Source of the DNA: an uncultured Lachnospiraceae bacterium
GTDB lineage: Bacteria > Bacillota > Clostridia > Lachnospirales > Lachnospiraceae
Direction: 5' to 3'
DNA: 50,624 nucleotides
Assembly (NCBI GenBank): GCA_948470755.1
Contig: CAOKPU010000015.1
Coordinates: forward strand, 1 to 50,624
The notes under the pieces were generated by a model. It ran no database searches. It was not told where the DNA came from and saw only the letters and a list, made by a program, of their open reading frames with translations. Both the position numbers and the translations under genes were made by a program. Shown here one piece after another: positions 27,436 to 36,672 of this stretch. Each line of letters starts with the position of its first letter. Positions within the stretch are counted from its first letter, which is position 1.

Positions 27436-27545
27436 ACGATTTTTGCTTTCCGAGGCTCATCGGAATGTTCCGTGCAACAGAGTGCGCACAAATTTTTTGT
27501 GCCATCTGCCAGGCGGGGCCGCACGGAGGGTTTTATTTCATAGGA
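27436..27545. repeat. Dispersed repeat, copy G
   Basis: CACGATTTTTGCTTTCCGAG, GGCTCATCGGAATG and CAGAGTGCGCACAAAT then GTGCCATCTGCCAGGCGGGG match the middle and right part of copy D almost base for base; the right terminal block is degenerate (GCACGGAGGGTTTTATTT). It fills the gap between hom and the apgM-type gene inside the threonine cluster, so it is probably transcribed with them. A separate inverted pair CCGGAGCGT / ACGCTCCGG lies at 27326-27372. Confidence 0.8.
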
Positions 27546-27558
27546 AAGCATTTTCCTT

Positions 27559-28767
27559 CTAACTTTCCAGCCGTATCCTGTTGATCACGCATCCCAGCTT
27601 CTGTGCTTTTTCTTTAAACTCCCTCTCGCTCATTTCTTCCGTAATAAACGCATATTCATCTTTCACATCGGCCACTACTACCCGGATCAGGCCAAAGATA
27701 TCCACCGCTTCTTTTTCAAGCGCCGCCTTCGTCCTTACAAAAAACCGGTGTTTGATATGCTCTACGTTCGCCTGTTTTACATCTTCGTCGTCCCAGAAAC
27801 ACATAATTGTTTTTCCGATGTGCCTTGCACAGTCCACCACATCCGAAACCACTGCGCTTGCCGTAGGCAGCTTGCCGGCCCCCCTTCCGTAATACATCGA
27901 ATCCCCCAGCATATTGCCATGGACAAATACCGCATTAAACACTCCGCTTACGCTATAAAGCGGATGGCTTACCGGGATCATAAACGGCGCCACCATTGCA
28001 TAAAAACTGCCGTCCTCACACTCCCTGCTCATAGCTAACAACTTAATGGAACGTTCCAGCGCCCGCGCATAAACAAAATCGGCTGCGGTAATCTTAGTAA
28101 TCCCTTCCGTGTATATATCCTCATACTTTACGTTTTTCCCTGTCATCAAAGAAGAAAGGATCGCTATCTTACGGCAAGCATCATGCCCTTCCACATCCGC
28201 TTCCGGGTTGCGCTCCGCATATCCCTTCTCCTGCGCTTCCTTCAGCACTTCCTCAAACCCGGCGCCTTCCGCCGCCATCTTAGATAAAATATAGTTTGTG
28301 GTTCCATTCAATATGCCTGTAATCCCGTCAATCTTTTCCGCAGTCAACGAGTAATTAATCGGCCGGATGATCGGGATCCCTCCTCCCACGCTGGCTTCAA
28401 ACAGATAATTGCATTTATGCTCTTTCGCCAGACGGATCAATTCCGGGCCATGGTTTGCCACCAGTTCCTTGTTGGAAGTACAAACGCTCTTCCCCATCAG
28501 CAAGGCTCTTTTTGAGAATTCATAGGCCGGATGGATGCCTCCCATCGTCTCACAGATTACCTGGACCTCCGGGTCATTCATAATGATTTCCACATCATGC
28601 ACTACTTTATTTTCATAAGGATCCCCGGGGAAATCCCGCAAATCAAGAATATACTTGATATTCAGCTTTTCCCCCGACTTTTTGTTAATTTCCTCCTTGT
28701 TCTTTTCAATAACCTCCACAACGCCGCTTCCCACTGTTCCATATCCCAGCACTGCCACATTTATCAT
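27559..28767 (-). CDS. hom: Homoserine dehydrogenase
   Basis: About 402 residues; it reduces aspartate semialdehyde to homoserine. The N-terminal NAD(P) loop reads VAVLGYGTVGSGVVEVI; the catalytic region has GGGIPIIRPINYSLTAEKIDGITGILNGTTNYIL and the following YAERNPEADVEGHDACRKIAIL. The usual C-terminal ACT domain is only weakly indicated: the last ~50 residues (HRFFVRTKAALEKEAVDIFG...) are short. The ATG of MINVAVLGYG is preceded by TAGGAGG at nine bases. It is second in the threonine cluster, just after the ACT regulator gene. Confidence 0.94.
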   Translation of the reverse strand: MINVAVLGYGTVGSGVVEVIEKNKEEINKKSGEKLNIKYILDLRDFPGDPYENKVVHDVEIIMNDPEVQVICETMGGIHPAYEFSKRALLMGKSVCTSNKELVANHGPELIRLAKEHKCNYLFEASVGGGIPIIRPINYSLTAEKIDGITGILNGTTNYILSKMAAEGAGFEEVLKEAQEKGYAERNPEADVEGHDACRKIAILSSLMTGKNVKYEDIYTEGITKITAADFVYARALERSIKLLAMSRECEDGSFYAMVAPFMIPVSHPLYSVSGVFNAVFVHGNMLGDSMYYGRGAGKLPTASAVVSDVVDCARHIGKTIMCFWDDEDVKQANVEHIKHRFFVRTKAALEKEAVDIFGLIRVVVADVKDEYAFITEEMSEREFKEKAQKLGCVINRIRLES

Positions 28768-28874
28768 TTTATGCATCCTCCTATCCATGCCGCCCTGCGG
28801 CCTATTTTCTATTTCTTTCACTGCGTCTTTCCCGGACAGGCGCCATCTTTTTCCCATCCGGCTTTGCAGCCCAT

Positions 28875-29318
28875 TTACTCCTTTGCCAGTACCTTCACAT
28901 AATGCACGCCCGTTTGCTGCTCCAAAAGCTCCAGCATCCGCGACATATCCCCCGTTGCCGGCAATACCTGCACACTGAGGCTAAGCGATGCGATCCCGTT
29001 GATCGGGATGCTCTGATGAATCGTCAATATATTCGCCTTATAATCCGCAATCACCTTCAGCACATCCGACAAAAGCCCCGGTTCGTCATTCATCTGAAGC
29101 GTAAAGGTAATCGTCGTTCCCTGGGAATTGTCATGAAATGGGAAAATATCGTCCTTATATTTATAAAAGGAACTCCGGCTCATGCCCAGCTTTTCTGCCG
29201 CCTCATGAACGCTCGCCGCCTTACCGGTCTCCAAAAGGCGCTTGGCCTCCACGACTTTCAGCAACACTTCAGGCACCGCTTTCTTCCTTACAACAAAATA
29301 ATTGCCCGTTGAATCCAT
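28875..29318 (-). CDS. ACT-domain regulator-like protein (UPF0735/ThrR-PheB type)
   Basis: About 147 residues. Residues about 10-55 form a helix-turn-helix-like part (LLETGKAASVHEAAEKLGMSRSSFYKYKDDIFPF) and residues about 68-145 an ACT domain (FTLQMNDEPGLLSDVLKVIADYKANILTIHQSIPINGIASLSLSV). Family members stand beside hom or phe genes and are thought to sense the end-product amino acid. It is the first gene of the threonine cluster behind the promoter at 29387-29415 and so could autoregulate the operon (inference). The ATG before DSTGNYF is chosen; a GTG three codons earlier is possible. Confidence 0.85.
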   Translation of the reverse strand: MDSTGNYFVVRKKAVPEVLLKVVEAKRLLETGKAASVHEAAEKLGMSRSSFYKYKDDIFPFHDNSQGTTITFTLQMNDEPGLLSDVLKVIADYKANILTIHQSIPINGIASLSLSVQVLPATGDMSRMLELLEQQTGVHYVKVLAKE

Positions 29319-29386
29319 GCAAAACACCTACAATTCTTTCCTTTCCTTGTTTCCCTGATGCGTACATCTGTATGCCACCGATGGAT

Positions 29387-29415
29387 ATTGTAGCACAACA
29401 CAAGATACATGGCAA
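29387..29415 (-). promoter_or_regulatory. Promoter of the threonine cluster
   Basis: Minus strand: TTGCCA, exactly 17 bases, TACAAT. The transcript would start near 29380 and reach the ACT-domain gene after about 60 bases. All four genes of the cluster follow on the same strand with no clear terminator between them. Confidence 0.7.
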
Positions 29416-29431
29416 CAAAAAAATAAAAATA

Positions 29432-29500
29432 AGATAGGCCTTTCGACATCCGGATCCTATGATATAAAAAAATACCTTCTGACACCTGAATCTTATCAAA
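29432..29500. repeat. Dispersed repeat, copy H (two end fragments)
   Basis: GGCCTTTCGACATCCGGATCCTATGAT and, 30 bases on, CCTTCTGACACCTGAATCTTATC are two diverged versions of the family end block (CTTTTGACACCCGAATCCTTAT). They lie in the divergent gap upstream of the hybrid kinase gene. Confidence 0.55.
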
Positions 29501-29634
29501 ACAAATGTTGGGCAATAGAAAGAATTTATGGTAAGATGAAAGCAGAAGTTTTAGGGCTTTCATTTGGCTCAGCCAAGCAATGATCAAAACAGATCTCCTT
29601 ATTTTTAAGAAATGAAAAAACGGACGGGAAAGAT

Positions 29635-32600
29635 ATGAAAAGTTTACGGAAGTTAGCAGGGATTGCCATTCTTTTAATACTCATTTTTATGGTTATCGCA
29701 TTATTCCAATATCAGGCGGAAGAGGAATCAATCCTGCTGCCTGGCCAGTTTGAATACTATTTCAACATAGACTGGAAAATAGCAAAGCTAAACGGCACGG
29801 CGGATATAAACGACGGCGACAAACTGCAGGAACTGGTAAAGGACACCCTGTCCGGAAACCAATATCAGGAGATAACCCTGCCCTATGCCGGTAAAAGCGA
29901 AACGCTTGACACGATCGTTTTTATCAACACACTGCCCAAAGAATACGCGGGGCTGACGCTGAACTTCCTTTCCACAGACTCCAACGCATTGGTCATACTG
30001 GATGGCGAAATCATTTACCAGCACAAATTAAAGGACAGCGATATACCTGGAGATTACGAGAATTTTGTAAATATCCCCAACACATTCCAGGAAGGGGAAC
30101 TCTGGATCGTATTGACCTCCCCTTATCCCAATGCAGCGGCTGCCCTTGGGAATATGAAGATCGAAACCAGGGATATCGCATTCATCGGGCTGATGGGAGC
30201 CAATATCGCCGATATCGGCTGCTGCCTTCTGATTGTCATGATGGCCATTATTATGTTTGTCCTTGCCATGATACGGCACTATACCAGCCAGCCGGGCAGA
30301 GGGGAAACATTCCTGGGGCTGGCGGGGCTGGCCGCCGGGATTTACTGCTTTATCGGAACCGACACGCTGAGCATTTTTTATGATGTACAGGAAGCCTATG
30401 AAATGCAGGAATACTTAGTGCTGTTGATCCCGTTGTTTTTAGCCCTTTACTTTGAGCGGAACTTACATACCCAATACCCCCGCCGCTTTTCCATATTGTT
30501 ATGCTTTGTCATAATCCATGCCGCCGTACAGATCGTTTTGCAGATATCAGGCATACAAGACCTAAAAAATATGATTAATATATCTGCGGCCGTCATCGGG
30601 GCCGTCTGCCTGACCGCCATTATCAGCCTGGTGCAGCTCGACTACAGGAATAAACGCTATCAGACGTTATTGTCCGTTCTTTCCATGCTGGTACTGCTGT
30701 CAGGAGGGATCACGAATGTAATCATGAATACCGTGTTCCGGGATCCCTACGGCAATATAGCAGGCCAATACAGCATGACCATATTCAGCATTATGATGGC
30801 CGTGATGCATGTCTTACAGCTTTCCAAAGAATACCGGGCCAATGCGGAAAGAAAAATCAAGGAAACACAGCAGCAGAACCTTCTGCTCACCCAGGCAAAA
30901 CACGATGCGGACGCTGCAAGACAGGAAGCCTTGGCAGCCAATGAGGCAAAGGGGAAATTTCTGGCGCGCATGTCCCATGAAATCCGCACTCCCATCAACG
31001 CGGTGCTTGGCATGGTAGAAATGATCCTTCGTGAATCAAAAGAAAAACATATAAAAGAATACGCCATGGATATCTATACGGCAGGGCAGACACTGCTCGC
31101 GCTCATCAATGATATCCTGGACTTTTCCAAGATCGACTCCGGCAAAATGGAAATCGTACCGGTGGAATATGATATCAGCAGCCTGATCCATGACCTGTCC
31201 ACTATGGCTTCACAGCGGGCGGCAGAAAAGCAGATCCGCCTGGAATTGGAAGTCGATCACAATATCCCTTCCCGGCTGTACGGCGATGATGTACGCATCC
31301 GCCAGGTATTGACAAACATACTCACCAATGCGGTCAAATACACCCACGAAGGCGCCGTCCGGCTGCGCATCCACAGCCGCCGGACATTAAAAACGGCCAT
31401 CCTTACATTTGAAGTCGAAGATACCGGCATAGGAATCAAAGAAGAAGATCTACCCAAACTTTCTGCAGAATTTGAACGTATTGAGGAGGACAGGAACCGC
31501 AATATCGAAGGCAGCGGCCTGGGCATAAATATTACCATCCAGCTCCTCTCCCTGATGGGCAGCAGGCTGCAAGTGGAAAGCGCCTATGGAAAAGGCTCGA
31601 AATTTTATTTTGAATTGGAACAGGAAATCATCGACGATACGCCAATCGGGGACTTTGAATCCCGGGTACATCAAATTACGGAAGATTACTGCTACAGCAC
31701 GCAGCTTTATGCGCCGGACGCAAAGATATTAGTTACGGATGACAACGCAGTAAACCGGAAAGTATTTAAGAACCTTCTGAAGGAAACCAATATACAAATA
31801 ACGGAGGCGGAAGGAGGCATGGAATGCCTGCAGCTAATACAGGAAGATCACTATGACCTGATTTTTCTCGATCACATGATGCCGGGCATGGATGGGATAG
31901 AAACCCTCCGCCATATAAAGGGACTTTCCTGCTTTCCATGTCAAGATACTCCCATCATTGTCCTGACGGCCAATGCGGTGGCCGGGGCGAAAGAAAAATA
32001 TTTATCGGAAGGATTCGATAATTTCCTTTCCAAGCCTATCGTTCCGGAAAAACTTGAAAATATGATAAGGCAGATGCTGCCGGAGGAATTACAACAGCAA
32101 ACGCATCCTGCATCTGCCGCCAACGATCCTAAAACGCCTTCCGTCCGGCAAGCCGATGCGGGTCAGGCAGAATATCCCCCGGACGATCTCCCCCAGATAG
32201 ACGGTCTGGACTGGCAATACGCCTGGCTGCATCTGCCCGATATGGAACTTCTGAAATATACGATAAAGGAATTTTACGCGCAGATCGATCCCGCCGCGGA
32301 TCGCCTCAGGCTGGCGTACGGGCAGATTGGACAGCCGGAATATCTTGAACAGTACCGGATCCAGGTACACGCTATGAAAAGCCTGGCAGCAACGGTTGGC
32401 GTCATGCCTTTATCCGGGCTTGCAAAAATATTGGAATATGCAGCAAAAGATGGTAAAATAGAATTGATCCTATCCCTAACGCCGCCGTTCTTAGAAGAAT
32501 GGTGCAGTTACCGACAGAAATTACAAGGCGTTTTTGACATAGGGACTGCGTCAAAACAGGAAGCGGCTGATTATTCTATGATAAAGGCTCTCGCGGAGAT

Positions 32601-32814
32601 GATACGGATTAGTATGCAGGAAATGGATATCGATCAAGCCGACCAACTAATAACACAATTACAGTCTTATTCCTATCCGGAAGATATAGGACAAAATATT
32701 AGGGAACTGGCAGATGCAGTCACCAATCTGGATCCCGAAGAGGCAGACCGTCTTGCCGGCCTGTTGATTACAGCCGGAAACAGACATCCGCAGGAAGAGA
32801 AAGGAACATGGTAA
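29635..32814 (+). CDS. Hybrid sensor histidine kinase with 7TM sensor, receiver and Hpt domains
   Basis: A 1059-residue membrane kinase. Helix 1 at about residues 7-25, an outside domain about 30-178 with a jelly-roll look (NFLSTDSNALVILDGEIIYQH), then seven membrane helices about 180-400, as in 7TMR-DISM sensors; a coiled linker; HisKA with H448 in FLARMSHEIRTPINAVLG; HATPase with N and G boxes (LTNILTNAVKYTHEG, DTGIGI, GSGLGINI); a receiver with phospho-acceptor D746 (LIFLDHMMPGMDG); and an Hpt-type domain with H912 (HAMKSLAATVG). The parts of a His-Asp-His relay are present; the final Asp may be the response regulator encoded next, whose start overlaps this stop. The signal is unknown. A possible promoter TTGGGC-18-TAAGAT lies near 29509-29538. 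Confidence 0.92.
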   Translation: MKSLRKLAGIAILLILIFMVIALFQYQAEEESILLPGQFEYYFNIDWKIAKLNGTADINDGDKLQELVKDTLSGNQYQEITLPYAGKSETLDTIVFINTLPKEYAGLTLNFLSTDSNALVILDGEIIYQHKLKDSDIPGDYENFVNIPNTFQEGELWIVLTSPYPNAAAALGNMKIETRDIAFIGLMGANIADIGCCLLIVMMAIIMFVLAMIRHYTSQPGRGETFLGLAGLAAGIYCFIGTDTLSIFYDVQEAYEMQEYLVLLIPLFLALYFERNLHTQYPRRFSILLCFVIIHAAVQIVLQISGIQDLKNMINISAAVIGAVCLTAIISLVQLDYRNKRYQTLLSVLSMLVLLSGGITNVIMNTVFRDPYGNIAGQYSMTIFSIMMAVMHVLQLSKEYRANAERKIKETQQQNLLLTQAKHDADAARQEALAANEAKGKFLARMSHEIRTPINAVLGMVEMILRESKEKHIKEYAMDIYTAGQTLLALINDILDFSKIDSGKMEIVPVEYDISSLIHDLSTMASQRAAEKQIRLELEVDHNIPSRLYGDDVRIRQVLTNILTNAVKYTHEGAVRLRIHSRRTLKTAILTFEVEDTGIGIKEEDLPKLSAEFERIEEDRNRNIEGSGLGINITIQLLSLMGSRLQVESAYGKGSKFYFELEQEIIDDTPIGDFESRVHQITEDYCYSTQLYAPDAKILVTDDNAVNRKVFKNLLKETNIQITEAEGGMECLQLIQEDHYDLIFLDHMMPGMDGIETLRHIKGLSCFPCQDTPIIVLTANAVAGAKEKYLSEGFDNFLSKPIVPEKLENMIRQMLPEELQQQTHPASAANDPKTPSVRQADAGQAEYPPDDLPQIDGLDWQYAWLHLPDMELLKYTIKEFYAQIDPAADRLRLAYGQIGQPEYLEQYRIQVHAMKSLAATVGVMPLSGLAKILEYAAKDGKIELILSLTPPFLEEWCSYRQKLQGVFDIGTASKQEAADYSMIKALAEMIRISMQEMDIDQADQLITQLQSYSYPEDIGQNIRELADAVTNLDPEEADRLAGLLITAGNRHPQEEKGTW

Positions 32815-33611
32815 TAAAAATGAAAAAGATTTTATTAATCGGAAAACTGAACAACATCGTGAAGGAAACCAGTAAATTTTTATCCCGTTTTTTTCATGTG
32901 CAACTTTGTTCGGAGAATGCCGGAGTCTTGGAAGGAATGATGAAAATAGTAGACCCCGACCTGGTTTTGATCAGTCTGGTGGGCGCCTATGATATCGACA
33001 CTTCCATATTCTTTATGTTAAGCGACCAATATGCGCAGATTCCCGTCTTAACCATCGGCACAAAGGAAGAAACCAGCTCCTTTTTCAAATATTATGAAAA
33101 CGGCCAATTTGAAAACCTGATCCGCCCGGTAGAAAATACTTTAATAAAAAAAGCCATATGCAGAAGGCTTAACCTAAGCGAACAGGAAATAGACAAAAAT
33201 AATACGCAGGAAATCCAGGAATCGCAAAAGAAAAAACGGATCTTAGTGGTTGACGATAACGGCACGGCGCTTCGGACGATGAAAGCCATTCTGGAAGAAT
33301 ATTACGAAGTCGCCATAGCCATTTCCGGCGCCCAGGCCATGACATCCATCGGCAAAAAAAGGCCTGATCTGATTTTGCTGGACTATGAAATGCCCGTCTG
33401 CGATGGAAAAATGACACTGGAAATGATACGTGCGGACGAAGATATGAAGGATATCCCCGTTGTCTTTTTAACCGCCATCAATGACCGCAGCAATATCGAA
33501 GCGGTATTGAAGCTGAAACCTGCCGGATATTTCTTAAAACCTCCGGTCAAAGACCGGCTGTTAGCCGAAATCGATAAAATATTAAACGCTTCTTCCGATA
33601 CCGCCCGATAA
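32808..33611 (+). CDS. Response regulator with a degenerate first and an intact second receiver domain
   Basis: A 267-residue protein with no DNA-binding domain. Residues about 5-120 are receiver-like (KKILLIGKLNNIVKETSKFL, DPDLVLISLVGAYD), but the place of the phospho-acceptor Asp is Ser, so this is a pseudo-receiver. Residues about 142-260 are a normal receiver with RILVVDDNG, D192 in LILLDYEMPVCDG, FLTA and the Lys in FLKPP. Its start overlaps the hybrid kinase stop, so both are made together and this is the likely phosphorelay output. With no effector domain it probably acts by protein contacts. An internal ATG at 32820 is an alternative start. Confidence 0.88.
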   Translation: MVIKMKKILLIGKLNNIVKETSKFLSRFFHVQLCSENAGVLEGMMKIVDPDLVLISLVGAYDIDTSIFFMLSDQYAQIPVLTIGTKEETSSFFKYYENGQFENLIRPVENTLIKKAICRRLNLSEQEIDKNNTQEIQESQKKKRILVVDDNGTALRTMKAILEEYYEVAIAISGAQAMTSIGKKRPDLILLDYEMPVCDGKMTLEMIRADEDMKDIPVVFLTAINDRSNIEAVLKLKPAGYFLKPPVKDRLLAEIDKILNASSDTAR

Positions 33612-33620
33612 ACGGTAAAA

Positions 33621-33655
33621 GCGCAGCTTCGGCATATATAAAGCTGCGCTTCCTT
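33621..33655. terminator. Bidirectional terminator between convergent genes
   Basis: GCGCAGCTT (33621-33629) and AAGCTGCGC (33641-33649) form a 9-bp stem. It is followed by TTCCTTC on the plus strand and TTTTACC on the minus strand, and lies between the response regulator and the converging gamma-glutamylcyclotransferase gene. Confidence 0.7.
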
Positions 33656-33670
33656 CACCTTGAAGGGTTC

Positions 33671-34093
33671 TTAAAGCATTCCTCCTCTTTGTCCCATGTA
33701 TTTTACATAATCATTACATTCAATGGAATCTCCTAAGAGTCCGTCGTTCGCCGGATTCCCTGTATTATAAAAATAAACGGGGAGATGGCCGATCTCTTTG
33801 CCCTCGTCATCATAAATGACGCTGACCACTTTGTCGTATTCATTCCCCGGATCCCCTTCTCCAAAAAAACCTTCCATCCAGTCCACCTTATCCTGCACCT
33901 CGTCCGGCACTTCATGGATTTCTCCTAAAACCATACCATTTCCCGTTATCAAGGCCGGATAATCCTTCCCTTTTATGGTATATAACGCTCCCTTTACATA
34001 ACCGTATCCCAGAAAGCAATCACAGCCTTTATAATATTTTTCATAGTTGTACATCCCTATGCGCAAAGTCCCATAAACAAACATCTTTTTCAT
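33671..34093 (-). CDS. Gamma-glutamylcyclotransferase family protein (AIG2/GGCT-like)
   Basis: A 140-residue protein of the GGCT fold. N-terminal YGTLRIG is the family substrate loop, and an acidic residue in VDWMEGFFGEGDPGNEYDK is in the place of the catalytic Glu. Family enzymes release 5-oxoproline from gamma-glutamyl amines or amino acids. The gene start overlaps the pyroglutamyl-peptidase stop by one base (TGATGA), and both are enzymes of 5-oxoproline chemistry, which strengthens the call. It is last of a four-gene operon ending at the bidirectional terminator. Confidence 0.85.
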   Translation of the reverse strand: MKKMFVYGTLRIGMYNYEKYYKGCDCFLGYGYVKGALYTIKGKDYPALITGNGMVLGEIHEVPDEVQDKVDWMEGFFGEGDPGNEYDKVVSVIYDDEGKEIGHLPVYFYNTGNPANDGLLGDSIECNDYVKYMGQRGGML

Positions 34094-34734
34094 CAGTGTG
34101 TCGCACCGCCCGTTACCTTGATATCTTCCACCGTCTCTACAATCGCCTCAACCGCGGCTTCAATCGCTTCCACCATCATCTCCTGCGACATCGAAGGCAT
34201 ATTTTTTTTATCTATGACCTGCTGCGGCAAAAACGGTATATGGATAAATCCGCTCCGTTTCCCAGGATATTTCGTGGCAATCAAATGACAGACTCCATAC
34301 ATCACATGATTGCATACAAAAGTTCCCGCCGTATTGGAAACGGATGCCGGGATATTCCTTCCCTGTATCTTCTGCACCATCGCCTTGATCGGTACTGTTG
34401 CAAAATATGCATCCGGCCCATCCGGATAAACCGGTTCATCGATAATCTGGTTCCCCTCATTATCCGGTATCCTGCAGTCGTCCACATTAATGCCTACGCG
34501 TTCTACGGTAATATCCGGCCTGCCCCCTGCCTGTCCGATGGACAGCACGGCATCCGGGCCGTATTTTGCAATCGCTTCGTCAATAACGCGAAGGGATTTA
34601 TGGCAGACTGTAGGTATCTCTAATTTTATGATTTCCGCCCCGGCAATCGCATCCGGCAGCCTTTTTACTGTTTCAATTGCAGGGTTTACCGGCTCACCCC
34701 CAAATGGATCAAATCCAGTCACTAATATTTTCAT
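34093..34734 (-). CDS. pcp: Pyroglutamyl-peptidase I
   Basis: About 213 residues, family C15 cysteine peptidase that removes N-terminal pyroglutamate from peptides in the cytosol. N-terminal [21 protein letters not shown] is diagnostic. The catalytic Cys is C141 in [15 protein letters not shown], and the His lies in [15 protein letters not shown]; the catalytic Glu is within the [14 protein letters not shown] region. The start is set at MKILVTG. It lies 41 bases after DUF979 and overlaps the GGCT gene by one base. Confidence 0.95.
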   Translation of the reverse strand: MKILVTGFDPFGGEPVNPAIETVKRLPDAIAGAEIIKLEIPTVCHKSLRVIDEAIAKYGPDAVLSIGQAGGRPDITVERVGINVDDCRIPDNEGNQIIDEPVYPDGPDAYFATVPIKAMVQKIQGRNIPASVSNTAGTFVCNHVMYGVCHLIATKYPGKRSGFIHIPFLPQQVIDKKNMPSMSQEMMVEAIEAAVEAIVETVEDIKVTGGATH

Positions 34735-34775
34735 TTTAACCTCCATTCCCGTTTTCCATGCATCCCCTGGCCTTG

Positions 34776-35735
34776 TCAGAATCCTAATACCAACATCAAA
34801 ATGACATGAATGACGATCATGATCAACGCCATCGGAAGCTGCGCCTTAATCACAGACCACTTCGGGTCTTTTGTCTCCAATACCGCGCAAGGCACGATAT
34901 TAAAATTCGCAGCCATAGGAGTCATCAACGTTCCGCAATATCCCGCCGTCATACCAAGCGCGCCGATCACTGCCGGATTCCCGCCTTGGGAAATAACAAA
35001 CGGGACCCCTATTCCCGCTGTGATCACCGTAAACGCGGCAAACGCATTCCCCATGATCATCGTAAACACTACCATACCCAATACATAAATAATTATGCCC
35101 ACCGTAATGTTCCCCTGCGGCACTACGGAGGATATCATGCCTGAAATCACTTCCCCTACGCCGGCTTCGGAGAATACGCTCCCCAACGCCCCTAAAAGCT
35201 GCGGCAGCAGACAGGCGGCCCCCACCTGCATCAGCAGACGGGAAGTGTCCTCCCTCGTTTCCGAGATTTTCGGTTTGCAGATTATAAATGCTAAAACCAA
35301 CGCAATCAAACATGCCACCCCTGTCATAATAGCGCCGTTTAACGCAGTCGGCGTTACCGTCCCGTCTTTCACAACATTATATTTCACGAAAGACAATACT
35401 AACGCAATCACCCCTATGGAAACAGCAGGCAGAAAGATCTTTGTGCCGATTTTCTCGCTGGCCGCCTTCCTTGCCTCCTGCGTAGACTCTGTAAACCTGC
35501 CGATCCTTACCTGTTTCGTCACCGTCAAACAGCCCATCACAACAAGCATGCCTCCTACTACGGCAGACGGCAACGCTTTACCCAGCATAAAAATAAGGCC
35601 TGTCAACGTCCAAAAAAGCATCGTCCCTGCTTTTGCCTCCTCGTTTTTCCTTGCACGGATTGCCGTATCAAAGCAAACCAGGCCGCAAAGCACGTAAAAG
35701 AATTCCGGAAAATAAACCCCTAAAAAATCAGTCAT
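34776..35735 (-). CDS. DUF979 family membrane protein (putative transporter half)
   Basis: A 319-residue integral membrane protein with about nine helices ([46 protein letters not shown]...). The DUF979 family is almost always encoded with DUF969 and frequently beside pcp; together they resemble the two halves of a large secondary transporter. Its ATG overlaps the DUF969 stop codon (ATGA). Given the neighbours, uptake of 5-oxoproline or pyroglutamyl peptides is my inference; no substrate is established to my knowledge. Confidence 0.85.
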   Translation of the reverse strand: MTDFLGVYFPEFFYVLCGLVCFDTAIRARKNEEAKAGTMLFWTLTGLIFMLGKALPSAVVGGMLVVMGCLTVTKQVRIGRFTESTQEARKAASEKIGTKIFLPAVSIGVIALVLSFVKYNVVKDGTVTPTALNGAIMTGVACLIALVLAFIICKPKISETREDTSRLLMQVGAACLLPQLLGALGSVFSEAGVGEVISGMISSVVPQGNITVGIIIYVLGMVVFTMIMGNAFAAFTVITAGIGVPFVISQGGNPAVIGALGMTAGYCGTLMTPMAANFNIVPCAVLETKDPKWSVIKAQLPMALIMIVIHVILMLVLGF

Positions 35736-36406
35736 GATTTCTTTCCCCCTTTCACTTTCCTGTCAAACAGCATGACCTGCACTACCGTAAGCGCAATCGA
35801 AATAATCATCACATAAATTGCGGAAGACGCAATATCCGACAAAGATACATCATATCCCGCGAGTGCTAAGCCGGACTGGATCAATACCACGCTGGCTGAG
35901 GCCGGAAAACAGTTCTGAGCAAAAAAGTTCCCAAAGTTTTCTGTTGCCGCAGACAGCCCTTTTACCTTTTCTTCTTCCTCTTCCGTCAGCCTGCCGCCTT
36001 TTGAAGCTTCCGCCGCCGCCGATGTCATCGGAAGGATCAGAGGGCGGATAAACTGCACATGGCCTCCGATACGGATATTCAGCGCGGACGCCACCGAACG
36101 TATCACCATCCATATCGACAATACTTTGCCGGCGGAAGCATTTTTAATCTTCCCGATCAGATAGGCCGCCCTCTCTTTCATCCCGTACCTTTCGATGATC
36201 GCAATGACAGGGAAAATAATCAGGAAAATAGACATCAGCCTGTTATTGACAAAAGACTGCCCGATGATCTCCAGGATATGCACAAAATCCAGGCCGGAAA
36301 CCAGACCCGTCACAATCCCCGCCACCAGGACAACAGCCAGCACATCCAGCTTAAACGCAAATCCCAGCACAATAATTAAAATACCAATTAATTTTACATA
36401 TTCCAT
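35732..36406 (-). CDS. DUF969 family membrane protein (putative transporter half)
   Basis: About 224 residues with six or so membrane helices (MEYVKLIGILIIVLGFAFKL, then DVLAVVLVAGIVTGLVSGLDFVHILEIIG). A cytosolic loop GLSAATENFGNFFAQNCFPASASVVLIQSGL is characteristic of the family. First gene of the operon DUF969-DUF979-pcp-GGCT. The ATG before EYVKL is chosen over one six codons upstream for its position relative to the AGG upstream; this is uncertain. Confidence 0.85.
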   Translation of the reverse strand: MEYVKLIGILIIVLGFAFKLDVLAVVLVAGIVTGLVSGLDFVHILEIIGQSFVNNRLMSIFLIIFPVIAIIERYGMKERAAYLIGKIKNASAGKVLSIWMVIRSVASALNIRIGGHVQFIRPLILPMTSAAAEASKGGRLTEEEEEKVKGLSAATENFGNFFAQNCFPASASVVLIQSGLALAGYDVSLSDIASSAIYVMIISIALTVVQVMLFDRKVKGGKKS

Positions 36407-36547
36407 CCCAACACACCTTTCCATATTTTTTCATAATTATACATTATTTTTTTATATCATGCAATTATTTTACCGGAAGGCATTTCCGGCAATTTTTCCA
36501 ACGCAATGCCTCTGTCGTTTAATACCGATTTTTAAAGCTCCTATGCC

Positions 36548-36617
36548 AAAACAAGCATATCCTGCAGGACTCCTTGCTTTTCAGCCAAGGATATTCCGGC
36601 AGATATGCTTGTTTTTT
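36548..36617. terminator. Long hairpin with T-run between HAD gene and DUF969 operon
   Basis: AAAACAAGCATAT (36548-36560) pairs with ATATGCTTGTTTT (36603-36615); the inside can fold further (CCTTG...CAAGG, 36572-36590). On the minus strand the second arm runs into TTTTGG, so it can end the PTS/HAD transcript before the DUF969 promoter. The rest of 36425-36660 shows nothing I can name. Confidence 0.6.
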
Positions 36618-36672
36618 CTTTTGAAGCTATCTATTTCCCGACAGCCCCGTCCTTACAACTATTTTTATATGC

